DNA from: Myxococcota bacterium
GTDB lineage: Bacteria > Myxococcota_A > Polyangia > JAAYKL01
Length of the DNA stretch: 44,445 nt
Reading direction: 5' to 3'
Assembly (NCBI GenBank): GCA_030065855.1
Contig: JASJCT010000067.1
Coordinates: 1-44,445 of the forward strand
Shown: positions 1 through 7,971 of the stretch, piece by piece
Numbering within the stretch: the first letter of the stretch is position 1
Layout: each line of letters begins with the position of its first letter
Program-made: the position numbers and the translations under genes
Notes under the pieces: model-generated
Databases searched by the model: none
Told to the model about the DNA's origin: nothing
The model's input: the letters and a program-made list of their open reading frames with translations, nothing else

Positions 1-2
1 GC

Positions 3-917
3 GTTCTTTACTCCTGCCACACATTACATTTTCCCTGGCGGCGGATATATATACACTCACTTCACACATTTGCGACATTAATCCATTCCCATGAACCGGT
101 TTGCAACGTTAGAGTAAACAGCATCGAAGATGCTTTGGCCAGTGGCAAAGCCATATCTCAAGATCTACTGGACGAAAAAAAAGTATCTTATGATATCGCA
201 ACATTGATAGAGTTCAGATACATTCGCGTGGAAAGGTATCTGCCCAAGCTAGTAAAGAAAGTTTCCGATAGATATGGCTGGGAAATGAATGAAAAAGAAT
301 GGAACTGGGGTAGCGACGATTTTTTTTCTATATTAACAAGTCAAGATTATCAAAGTAAGTACAATCACCTTCCAGAATATCACAACATCGTTGCAGATGA
401 GTGCCTGCATTTTGTTGGCAAAGAAATCAAAGCCAATGCCGCCTTAGAACCATCCTCAATAAATTGGGAATCGCTGAGAAGCAGAATACAACAGGCAAAA
501 CGGCATATTGAAACCGCAATTTACATGACCCCGGAAGATGCGGTTTTTGCTGTTACCAGGTTTGAGATAGATGTATTGGAGAGTATGGTAGAGGCGATAT
601 ACGAGGCAAATCACAGCGGCGATGGGGCACACGACAGCATTGCCTGGCAGTTCGAAAACCAAGAAGCATCTGTCAATCGCTTCATCAGAATGCCGATACT
701 GCCGCGCGTGAGAGGATACTGGATTTGCTCTGAAACGGACAACGACGAAAGCCCCTTGTGTTTCATTGCCAAGAAATATGGCTTTATCAATGAATATAAT
801 ACCCTCATAGACGATATATTCAATCGACCCGATGTTGTGATACACAAACCGATCGTCGCCAACGCGTCCAAATACAAAAATCAACTTGCACCCTGCTTAT
901 CATTGAAATCCAAGTGA
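3..917 (+). CDS. Hypothetical protein, 5'-truncated by the window edge
   Basis: The frame is open from base 3 with no stop and no in-frame ATG before about 285, so the gene most likely begins outside the window. The only in-window start near the front is a weak TTG at 135, with no convincing ribosome site. The residues before that TTG (ending VNSIEDALASGK) read smoothly into the rest, which favours truncation. The visible product of about 304 residues looks soluble, has no signal peptide or membrane segment, and is rich in charged and aromatic residues. It is more AT-rich than its neighbours. I recognise no family and assign no function. It converges on the metallophosphoesterase gene, with 39 bp between the two stops. 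Confidence 0.6.
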   Translation, partial: VLYSCHTLHFPWRRIYIHSLHTFATLIHSHEPVCNVRVNSIEDALASGKAISQDLLDEKKVSYDIATLIEFRYIRVERYLPKLVKKVSDRYGWEMNEKEWNWGSDDFFSILTSQDYQSKYNHLPEYHNIVADECLHFVGKEIKANAALEPSSINWESLRSRIQQAKRHIETAIYMTPEDAVFAVTRFEIDVLESMVEAIYEANHSGDGAHDSIAWQFENQEASVNRFIRMPILPRVRGYWICSETDNDESPLCFIAKKYGFINEYNTLIDDIFNRPDVVIHKPIVANASKYKNQLAPCLSLKSK

Positions 918-956
918 GGCGATACCCCTAGGATTGAGGTTTGGGGCGGTGTTTTT

Positions 957-2033
957 TTACTCTTTTTTCAGGAGAGCAGTGCGTTGTTCAGTATCGATGA
1001 CCACGGCATCGTAAGGTGCGCTGCACCATCGACCATCATTGAAGTAGCCGTCTTTCCCGACTTTGGCATAGTGGGTATGTCCCATCACAATCACCTTCAA
1101 TGACGACTCGCTATCCGCGAGGTGCTTGGCATACCAATCAAGGCCATCTTCGCTCCTGACCGAAACCAACATGCTGTCCAGCAGATGAAAAAAATTGTGG
1201 TCTTCCTTTTTCAACCAATCCTTTAACAGTGAGTGGTATGTATGCTTCACATCCGATACGGTGACGGTGTCAATGCCTGCTGGCATAACGATGTCAGTGG
1301 TGTCATCGATGGAAAAATCAGGGCGCTCTATGTTGACATAATCTACCAATGCATCAATCACCAGCACCACCAGGGCCTTTCCCAGCTCATCCAGTATGTC
1401 ATCCCTATCGCAGAGTGCCTGACGAGTTGCGAATTTGGCTGCAATCCGATCTGAATGAAATGCTTCAATGGCGTCTTTTAGCGCAGACCGGCATGTTTCT
1501 TTATTATCAGCCGTCGCGACCAATCGAGTGATGAAGTAGCCTAGGGGTAGATTGGCAATATTATCCTTTGGAGATGGTTTTGCATTAAACATGTCGCATG
1601 CATGACCGTGTTCCAGGTGCAACCATTCCGCGTGTTCAGGGTCTTCGTTGTACTGCTTCGCAGACATCCAACGCACGTGGTTTCCCCCGCTTGATATTGT
1701 TTCAATCTGGCCCTTTCCAACCGTCATATCGTGATTGCCGTTGATATAGGTCACGACTGGAAGGGCTGCCACACAGGCCTTGAGTCCATCTATCACTTGG
1801 GGCCACTGATGAACGACAGATAAGAAGTCCCACGGGGATACATCGACGGGATAAAGCCACAGATCAAAAATATCGCCTAGCAGCACCAATTCCTGCACTG
1901 TGGTATCGGTCGACAGTTTTGTTAAGAAGTGCTTCAGCGCTTCAGGGGTCTTGTTTTTGCTTTTGAACCAGCTGTAATGGGCGTTATTGCTCATGTGAAC
2001 ATCGCTGATGACGACAATGTTTGGGGGAGACAT
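957..2033 (-). CDS. Calcineurin-like metallophosphoesterase
   Basis: A 358-residue protein of the calcineurin-like metallophosphoesterase superfamily. The metal-binding blocks appear in the usual order: D-x-H near the N-terminus (ISDVHMS), GDIFDLW, GNHDM (the GNHD block), a central LEHGH, and C-terminal MGHTH. The GDIFDLW block resembles UDP-2,3-diacylglucosamine hydrolases (LpxH-like), but the protein is much longer than LpxH (about 240 residues) and has a roughly 100-residue helical insertion between the HGH and GHTH blocks. The substrate therefore stays open. The ATG at 2033 follows a strong AAGGAGG site. The gene lies 17 bp behind the REC-PATAN-J-TPR regulator and is probably co-transcribed with it. 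No signal peptide is visible, so it should be cytoplasmic. Confidence 0.88.
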   Translation of the reverse strand: MSPPNIVVISDVHMSNNAHYSWFKSKNKTPEALKHFLTKLSTDTTVQELVLLGDIFDLWLYPVDVSPWDFLSVVHQWPQVIDGLKACVAALPVVTYINGNHDMTVGKGQIETISSGGNHVRWMSAKQYNEDPEHAEWLHLEHGHACDMFNAKPSPKDNIANLPLGYFITRLVATADNKETCRSALKDAIEAFHSDRIAAKFATRQALCDRDDILDELGKALVVLVIDALVDYVNIERPDFSIDDTTDIVMPAGIDTVTVSDVKHTYHSLLKDWLKKEDHNFFHLLDSMLVSVRSEDGLDWYAKHLADSESSLKVIVMGHTHYAKVGKDGYFNDGRWCSAPYDAVVIDTEQRTALLKKE

Positions 2034-2050
2034 GGGAACCTCCTTGTCTG

Positions 2051-4048
2051 TTATTTCTTCTTGAACAGATCGAACAGTCCCGAAACTTCACTGCTTCGTT
2101 GACGCATCTTTAAGACGCGCAACTGCCTGGCAGAATCTATATGCTGTGGATCTATCCTTATCGCGCGCTCATAAAATGCGATCGCCTTTTTGATGTTTTT
2201 TTGCTTCAGCGCGACGTTTCCCAAAATATATGGATAGAGCGCATCTTCGGGGTGCTGTTTTTGTAGGGTCAGCAATGCTTGCTCAGTAGCATTTTTTTCA
2301 TTGACCGGTTCTGCTAGAAACGCTGCCCAAACTTCGTATGCCCGATACTGGGGGTTACCATTTATGTCATATGCCCGTAGAAAAGACTCGCGGGCCTGTT
2401 TGTACTCCCCATTCCGCAAGAGTGATAGGCCTGCTTCAAACGTAACCTCTTGTTCAGATTTACTTGGAATTGTTACCGAGCGATACATCTTTGACGGGGC
2501 GATCTGAGGGATGTCAGTCATTTTTTCATCTAGATCGGCAATGTATCGGCGACGGGTCTCAGGATCTGCCAAGGTTTGAAATGCATTGTGAATGCGGACA
2601 TACAATTCTTCGATCTTGTCGTGCACATGTCCAGCATCCACACCGACGAGCATATCCGGATGGTAGCGCTGCTGCCGTGCTTCAAACGCCTGTTTAATTT
2701 CTTCGTCTGTCGCGTCTCTTGCAACACCGAGCAGCTTGAAGTAATCCGCTGTTCTGTATTTTACGTACTCGGCGAGCAAGGTCTTTACACATGTATCCTT
2801 TTCTCGCTTTGTGGCAAACAAACCAGATGTAACGCTCGGGGGTGGCATAGGCGCATTGAGTCTGTCGCCGACGAGCAGGAACCCCACACTTCCCATGATA
2901 TACATGGCATACAGGGTGGCCAGCACCCAGTCTGGATCCGAGACGTCTCGAACAACTTCCCCCACTGATAATCCCCGCCTCACCATCTGTTGAATGCGCA
3001 TCTCCCGGGTTGATAACCCGAGCTGCTCCTCTGAATAGGGTGCATCGCCCAGGGGAAAGGTGCGGCTCGTCTTTGAAATTGAAAGCCGCTCTTGTACGGC
3101 ACGCGCGTTCCAGAACCGCTGAACCCCGGTGATCAGTATTCTTCCAGGCTTCATCTTCGCCACAATAATGCCGTCTTTCCAGTCATTCCCTTCTGTAAAG
3201 CTATAGGAGCCTTTAAACCAGCCAAACGCCGTGATCACTTTCTCAGTGAGGTGGGCTTCCAGTTCGGCGAACAGTTCATGGGGGCCGAGGAATCCTAGCT
3301 TGAGCAGTATTTCCCCAAAGTGCCGACCGCTGTTGGTCATCTCTTCGAGTGCCCGTTGGTGTTGATCACGACTGATACGGTTCTGTTTGAGCAGATGGGA
3401 CCCCAATGTCTCCTCTGGGATCGAAGATTCTGCATAGACCGGAAGGCCGTTTTGAAAGAAAATGGTCTTTTCAACAATATCAGCGCATATCTGGAGTCGC
3501 CCGGTTTTCTGCTCCGCAAAAATGGTGTGCAGCAGCAAGGGAACGGGCAACTCGTCAAGTGTTCCTCTGGGTGTAAATTCTTTTTGGACCATCTGCAATC
3601 GCCGCTTACGCTGCGGCTGTGCCGAATCGCTGGTGGACACGGGCAACGGCAGGGTAGGCAGCGGTCGACTTTGGTACGCGCTTTCGACCTGCGCCAGAAG
3701 GGTCCTCATTTGAAAAGGTTTTTGAATGAATGACGCCACATTAAATTTAGCGGTCTCTGTTTTCAAATCCCGGGTCTGAAGCACAGCACTCATCATCACG
3801 ACGGGAATATCCCTTGACGCCTGCTCCTCCCGCAGTCGCTTGAGAACTTCGATGCCGTCCAACCGAGGCAACAGCACATCGAGCAAAATGAGGTTTGGTG
3901 TGATATCGGACAGGGTTTCAATGGCCGCCTGCCCATCCGAGGCCTCTACTACGGCGTACCCATTGCGTCGCAGGCAAGTCGTGATGATATTTCGTATATC
4001 TTCGTTGTCTTCGACAACGAGTACCAGTGCTTTCATGGACGGATTCAT
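2051..4048 (-). CDS. REC - DUF4388 (PATAN) - J-domain - TPR regulatory protein
   Basis: A 665-residue multidomain protein. Residues 6-130 form a receiver domain (acidic ED pair at 13-14, phosphoacceptor D57 in LLLDVLLP, Lys in QKPF). Residues about 160-300 match DUF4388/PATAN, beginning GTLDELPVPLLLHTIF. A J-domain spans about 435-500 (YFKLLGV) with the diagnostic HPD at 463-465. The C-terminus, about 515-650, carries TPR-like helical repeats (ALYPYILGNVALKQ and following). PATAN-containing receivers occur in deltaproteobacterial motility and polarity regulators, and the J-domain would recruit an Hsp70. No DNA-binding domain is present, so output is probably through protein contact. The start could also be the Met at 4036; neither has a good ribosome site. 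Two outer-membrane barrels lie upstream on the same strand. Confidence 0.85.
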   Translation of the reverse strand: MNPSMKALVLVVEDNEDIRNIITTCLRRNGYAVVEASDGQAAIETLSDITPNLILLDVLLPRLDGIEVLKRLREEQASRDIPVVMMSAVLQTRDLKTETAKFNVASFIQKPFQMRTLLAQVESAYQSRPLPTLPLPVSTSDSAQPQRKRRLQMVQKEFTPRGTLDELPVPLLLHTIFAEQKTGRLQICADIVEKTIFFQNGLPVYAESSIPEETLGSHLLKQNRISRDQHQRALEEMTNSGRHFGEILLKLGFLGPHELFAELEAHLTEKVITAFGWFKGSYSFTEGNDWKDGIIVAKMKPGRILITGVQRFWNARAVQERLSISKTSRTFPLGDAPYSEEQLGLSTREMRIQQMVRRGLSVGEVVRDVSDPDWVLATLYAMYIMGSVGFLLVGDRLNAPMPPPSVTSGLFATKREKDTCVKTLLAEYVKYRTADYFKLLGVARDATDEEIKQAFEARQQRYHPDMLVGVDAGHVHDKIEELYVRIHNAFQTLADPETRRRYIADLDEKMTDIPQIAPSKMYRSVTIPSKSEQEVTFEAGLSLLRNGEYKQARESFLRAYDINGNPQYRAYEVWAAFLAEPVNEKNATEQALLTLQKQHPEDALYPYILGNVALKQKNIKKAIAFYERAIRIDPQHIDSARQLRVLKMRQRSSEVSGLFDLFKKK

Positions 4049-4166
4049 CTAAAGGTTAAGTGTATGCCGAGCAGGAAAGAGCACAACCCAGACGGTCCTC
4101 ATTTAACTGTTGGCTACCGCAATTGGAATATCTGTTTTCAGATTTGGAGGGGAGGGATCGTTTGGA

Positions 4167-5153
4167 TTATTCACCGATACGTGGGTCGAACGGGAAGTAA
4201 AAAATGAGACCGAGGCCGATGCTTTGGTTGAAACTCCACTCCTTGTCCTCGTCTCCGATTTTGCCATCTGGATAGTCGCCAGAGCCGGACGGGTCTGAAA
4301 TCCAAATGGGCTCCCCGTCATTATCTGGATCCTCGGCATATTGCCATTGGGAAGCAGCATTACCAGCTTCGTCCGTACCGGCTGCATTCCACTTGAATGG
4401 CGTCATCCTGTATTCGATGTTGATGGCGAACCAATTGTTGAAGTAGGCCATGAAATTGACGCCCCAGGTAAAGGCGCCGCCGATCTCTGTCTCCAGCTTG
4501 GGCGCTAGCTCGCCCACATCGCCGTTTCCTAGAAACGCAGTAAAATCGCCGCATCCATCTTCGATTTCGCCTGTTTGCGGGTTCTTCGAACCATCGCAGG
4601 CAGCCCGCTGTTCATAGTGCACGATGCCGCCGCCGGCGAAAATAGCGCCGTCAATAGCGACAAACAGCTTTTCGAACATGGACATTTTGCCGCGGAACGG
4701 CACAAAGGACAGCTGACCCAAGTATTGTCCCTTGAGCTTGGCCACCTGATCCTCGAAATTCGCCGCACCCGTATAGCTCGGCCAGTTACTGGCGGTCGTT
4801 GCCGGGGTGGTCGCTTCACCACCCAAGTTGGTCGAGTCGGTAATATGGTTCGTCAATTTGGTGGGAACGTTGATACCGAAATATCCAACAGCACCGACCC
4901 CAAGCCAATCCGTGAGATTGAATTCCAATCGCGCGCCGACTAAGAAATTGTGCATATAGTGGTTAAGAATCGTATAGGCAAACTGCGGCCCAATCGAAAA
5001 CCGAAACTTCCTATACTGCACCATCTTGCGGACAGCCGGCGCACCTGCAAGGGGACCCTCGATAAGGATTTCCTGCGCCGATACCCTGGTTGAAGTGGTC
5101 ATGCCGCAAATCGCACTGATCGCAAGCACCAGCGCTAGGGTGAATCGCTTCAT
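4167..5153 (-). CDS. Outer-membrane beta-barrel protein, myxobacterial type
   Basis: About 328 residues, starting MKRFTLALVLAISAI, a Sec signal peptide with likely cleavage after VSA. I chose the ATG at 5153 over an upstream in-frame Met because the signal peptide starts there and an AAGGGG site precedes it. The mature part has alternating aromatic/hydrophobic strands (FRFSIGPQFAYTIL, LVGARLEFNLTDWLGVGAVGYFG) and ends in GLGLIFYFPFDPRIGE, typical of an outer-membrane barrel. It resembles the outer-membrane beta-barrel family of myxobacteria and relatives (TIGR04565-like, from memory). It lies 49 bp downstream of a second barrel gene and upstream of the PATAN regulator. Such paired barrels occur in gliding/envelope complexes (GltA/GltB-like), but that role is inference. 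Confidence 0.8.
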   Translation of the reverse strand: MKRFTLALVLAISAICGMTTSTRVSAQEILIEGPLAGAPAVRKMVQYRKFRFSIGPQFAYTILNHYMHNFLVGARLEFNLTDWLGVGAVGYFGINVPTKLTNHITDSTNLGGEATTPATTASNWPSYTGAANFEDQVAKLKGQYLGQLSFVPFRGKMSMFEKLFVAIDGAIFAGGGIVHYEQRAACDGSKNPQTGEIEDGCGDFTAFLGNGDVGELAPKLETEIGGAFTWGVNFMAYFNNWFAINIEYRMTPFKWNAAGTDEAGNAASQWQYAEDPDNDGEPIWISDPSGSGDYPDGKIGDEDKEWSFNQSIGLGLIFYFPFDPRIGE

Positions 5154-5202
5154 GGCTTCAAGCCCCTTTCGTACTCGGAACTCGCGTTTGTAAGAGCCCG
5201 GA

Positions 5203-6180
5203 TCATTTTGGCAACTCATATTCGACCAAGAACGGGATAAATATGGTCACTCCGGCGTGGAGCATCACATTGTTGGTCAGCTTGTAGCCGTCCTCGAGCC
5301 AGTTGTCTTTATTTGCCCGCTCCTCTGGAGTGGTGGGCGCCGTGAGCGCCTCGAGCTTTTCTGGGAAAATATAGTCCCTCAGCTCAAGGGAGATGGCCAA
5401 AAAGCGGTTTAAGAAAAGCCGACCGCCAATGCCAACGTTAAAGCAGAACTTCATATCCCAGTCGAAGTCGCGATAGTCAGGGTCGATATTGGGAATGGGC
5501 CTGGTGAAAATAAACCCACCGCCGCCGATGATCCACACATCCCAGTGGTAAATCCACTCCCGGAACATGGCGAATTTTCCGTACATGGGTACGTAGGTAA
5601 AATTCAGCTGCCCTCCCCAAGAGTACTCGTTGATGGGCACGGCTTGATGGGTCGCGCGCTCGAGTATAAAGTTCAGATTGGTCTCGGCGTTGAGCCAGTG
5701 GTAGAAATTAAAGCTGACCCCAGCGGCGAGGACCTCCGTGATGTAGTAGGAGGCTGCCAAGCTCACCGCCATGTGCTGAACGTACGGATCGTTCATGGAT
5801 ACGCCAAACGTCGGCTGTAAATCCACGCGTCCGGCTTTCAGCGCGTAGATCTGCTGTACCGACCATATCCGTTTGAGGCGTTGCTCTGGCTCGGCCTTTG
5901 GCCCCACTTCAGCCGCCCCTTCCACGGACGCGTCGCCACTCTCGCCAAGCGCACTCAGTATATCGGCATCGGTCGTCTCGCCCTGGGCTTCTGCGGCTAC
6001 CTCCCCGGCGGCATCATCGCCGGCTTCTTGTGATTTTTCGCCTTGCTCGTCAGATGCGGCTGCCTCGTTTTCTACCTCTTTTTCGGAAAATGTCATGACA
6101 TCATCCTGCGCGCTAGCTGTAAGAGGCAAAAGTACGTATGTCGCCAACATCAACACACGGCCGAAAACAACTTCCTTCAT
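5203..6180 (-). CDS. Outer-membrane beta-barrel protein with acidic N-terminal linker
   Basis: About 325 residues. The start at 6180 (MKEVVFGRVLML) is preferred over two upstream Mets because it opens a signal peptide ending TASAQ and has a GGGAA-type site upstream. After cleavage comes a segment of about 75 residues dominated by Glu, Ala, Asp and Gly (low complexity, probably disordered). A barrel domain follows, starting near RIWSVQQIYALKAGRVDLQP, with FGVSMNDPYVQHMAVSLAASYYITEVLAAG. It shares its layout with the next gene, suggesting duplication: both have the motif of a signal peptide, then 'x-R-K/R-I/F', then alternating strands with a central Y/F-P-x-x-G-K-x-x-M-F-x-x block (VPMYGKFAMF here, VPFRGKMSMF in the partner). 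First gene of the minus-strand operon. Function not known. Confidence 0.78.
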   Translation of the reverse strand: MKEVVFGRVLMLATYVLLPLTASAQDDVMTFSEKEVENEAAASDEQGEKSQEAGDDAAGEVAAEAQGETTDADILSALGESGDASVEGAAEVGPKAEPEQRLKRIWSVQQIYALKAGRVDLQPTFGVSMNDPYVQHMAVSLAASYYITEVLAAGVSFNFYHWLNAETNLNFILERATHQAVPINEYSWGGQLNFTYVPMYGKFAMFREWIYHWDVWIIGGGGFIFTRPIPNIDPDYRDFDWDMKFCFNVGIGGRLFLNRFLAISLELRDYIFPEKLEALTAPTTPEERANKDNWLEDGYKLTNNVMLHAGVTIFIPFLVEYELPK

Positions 6181-6275
6181 CGCCTGTTCCCTTCGCGATA
6201 CCTTCATCCCAACCTGCTTCAACTGTAACTATCCGAAATAATTAATAAAATTAACCAGATAATCATTAAACATGC

Positions 6276-6305
6276 ACTATATCATAGAGACTTAATTATT
6301 AGCAA
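6276..6305 (-). promoter_or_regulatory. Candidate sigma-70 promoter for the outer-membrane barrel operon
   Basis: Read on the minus strand there is TTGCTA, an 18-bp spacer and TATAGT, inside a very AT-rich stretch (about 6230-6400) that separates this operon from ftsY. This is the best match to a sigma-70 promoter in that spacer. It is sequence inference only. Confidence 0.4.
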
Positions 6306-6400
6306 TAGAATTATCAGAAATCTTCTTCAATTATCGTATTACTGAAAAATAATAATTAGAATAAATGGAAACATAATAAAAATCTTGACTTATTGATTAT

Positions 6401-7744
6401 CTAATTCTCTTTGGAGAAGAGTACATCAACAAAATCATCTACTTCGAATACCCGCAAATCATCCTTGGCTTCTCCGATGCCGATAAATCGTATCGGCAAG
6501 TTATGCTCGTGGCAGATACCGATAATGACGCCACCCTTGGCGGTGCCGTCCAACTTGGTTACGACCAGACCCGTTAGATCGAGCGCTTCTTTAAACATCG
6601 CTACCTGAGAGACGGCGTTCTGTCCGGTCGTGGCGTCGAGGACCAGCAAGACCTGGTGCGGCGCACCATCGCACGCCTTTCCCGCGACCCGGGCAATTTT
6701 TTTAACCTCTTCCATCAGGGGTACTTTGGTATGCAGTCTTCCGGCAGTATCCGCAATGACGATATCTGCACCGGATTCGGTGGCTTTTTTCACGGCATCG
6801 AAGACAACCGAGGATGGATCAGCCCCTTCCTTTGAAGTGATCACGTCGGCGCCAGCCCGTTTGCCCCAAATCTCTAGCTGATTAACAGCTGCAGCGCGGA
6901 AAGTATCAGCCGCTGCAAGCACCACGTTGCGGCCATCTTCGATGAACTGCGTGGCCAACTTGCCGATGGTGGTGGTTTTTCCCACGCCGTTGACGCCGAC
7001 CACGAGAATGACATACGGAGAGGCACTGGTTACGTTTATTGGCGGTGCTTTTACAGAGAGCACCTGTCGCACTTCCTCCCGCAGCAAGTCCCAAATCGCG
7101 TCCGGATCTGCGAGCTCCTTCTTATCGAGGGCTTGTTTGAGAACATCGATGAGCCACGCCGACGTTTTCATGCCCACGTCTGCGGTGATCAGGGTTTCTT
7201 CCAAGTCATCGATAATAGATGGATCTATCTCCTTTTTGGCTCTGAAAAGGGCGCTTACTTTTTTGATGAACCCGCTTCTCGTCGGCGCCAATCCCTGGCG
7301 CAACTTCTTGAGTTTTCGCTCCTTGCGGCTCTGTTCGAGTCGCGCTGCCGCCTCTTGTTCAGCCTGATCGTCGAGTGTGACACCAGGAGCAGTGGGGGGT
7401 TCTGAGATGACGATGGGTTTCCGAGGCGTAATCGACGGCGCTTCCCTCGGCACGTCTTTAGCAACATCGGGCTGGGCAGGTTCTTTTTTTGCCCTGTCAA
7501 CAGCGGGCTTTGGCTTGGTCTCGGGTGCGACTTGTGGCTCGGGTTTTTTTACCGGGATTTTTTCCTGGGGCAGCGGCTTTGCCACAGCGGGCTTTTCTTC
7601 GGGTTCGGGTGGTGCCGGCGCCCTGAGGGGTGCTGGCTTGCGCGCAATGTCGTCCTTGAGTGCTTTTCGTTTGCGCCTTACTGCAATGAAGATGATGAGG
7701 GCGACGATAAACATCGCCGCTGCGATACCAATGGCCGTGTACAT
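6401..7744 (-). CDS. ftsY: Signal recognition particle receptor FtsY
   Basis: A 447-residue SRP receptor GTPase that docks ribosome-SRP complexes at the inner membrane. It has an N-terminal membrane segment (residues 2-22), a long Pro/Lys/Glu/Ala-rich linker (about 25-135), then the NG domain. The G motifs are clear: GVNGVGKTT (P-loop, K256), DTFRAAA, DTAGRLH, TKLDGTAKGG and the closing GIGEAKDDLRVFEVDDFVDVLF. The N-terminal transmembrane anchor plus linker is the form common in deltaproteobacteria, unlike the acidic A domain of E. coli. The ATG at 7744 has GGAGG six bases upstream. It is transcribed divergently from gcvPB and stands alone; ffh is not in the window. Confidence 0.97.
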   Translation of the reverse strand: MYTAIGIAAAMFIVALIIFIAVRRKRKALKDDIARKPAPLRAPAPPEPEEKPAVAKPLPQEKIPVKKPEPQVAPETKPKPAVDRAKKEPAQPDVAKDVPREAPSITPRKPIVISEPPTAPGVTLDDQAEQEAAARLEQSRKERKLKKLRQGLAPTRSGFIKKVSALFRAKKEIDPSIIDDLEETLITADVGMKTSAWLIDVLKQALDKKELADPDAIWDLLREEVRQVLSVKAPPINVTSASPYVILVVGVNGVGKTTTIGKLATQFIEDGRNVVLAAADTFRAAAVNQLEIWGKRAGADVITSKEGADPSSVVFDAVKKATESGADIVIADTAGRLHTKVPLMEEVKKIARVAGKACDGAPHQVLLVLDATTGQNAVSQVAMFKEALDLTGLVVTKLDGTAKGGVIIGICHEHNLPIRFIGIGEAKDDLRVFEVDDFVDVLFSKEN

Positions 7745-7794
7745 GCTGCGCCTCCAGCGGCTAATATGTTGAAATAGAAGTCATTTTTCTTAAA

Positions 7795-7826
7795 AGTATC
7801 CTCGATCTTTGCGCGTCCAGGATACT
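7795..7826. promoter_or_regulatory. 8-bp perfect inverted repeat between ftsY and gcvPB
   Basis: AGTATCCT and its exact reverse complement AGGATACT are separated by 16 bp, in the 227-bp divergent spacer. There is no T-run on either side, so a terminator is unlikely; an operator or 5'-UTR hairpin of the ftsY transcript is possible. Confidence 0.35.
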
Positions 7827-7896
7827 GGATTCTCCCTCAAATGAAAAGATACAGAAAGACATTTGACTGTTCTGATGTAGACGGCTTTGGCGCGGT

Positions 7897-7926
7897 TTGG
7901 CATTGAAGGGCAACTGCCAGTATGCT
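7897..7926 (+). promoter_or_regulatory. Candidate promoter of gcvPB
   Basis: TTGGCA, an 18-bp spacer, then TATGCT, placed about 45 bp before the gcvPB start codon. The start at 7972 is preceded by an AGGTGAT ribosome site. This is a match by eye; no glycine-riboswitch core was recognised in this leader. Confidence 0.4.
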
Positions 7927-7971
7927 ACGCACTGCGCATTGATCTAGATTATACATACGGCGAGGTGATAC

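Noticed and set aside
918..956. Rho-independent terminator after the first gene
   Set aside because: A T-run is present, but only a short CCCC/GGGG pairing precedes it; too weak to annotate.
7377..7772. 131-codon plus-strand frame over the FtsY linker
   Set aside because: It is the antisense of a Pro/Lys/Glu-rich linker, with low-complexity Gly/Ser content and no ribosome site.
7745..7971. Glycine riboswitch upstream of gcvPB
   Set aside because: The conserved riboswitch core sequences were not found in the 227-bp spacer; only an inverted repeat and a promoter-like pair are visible.
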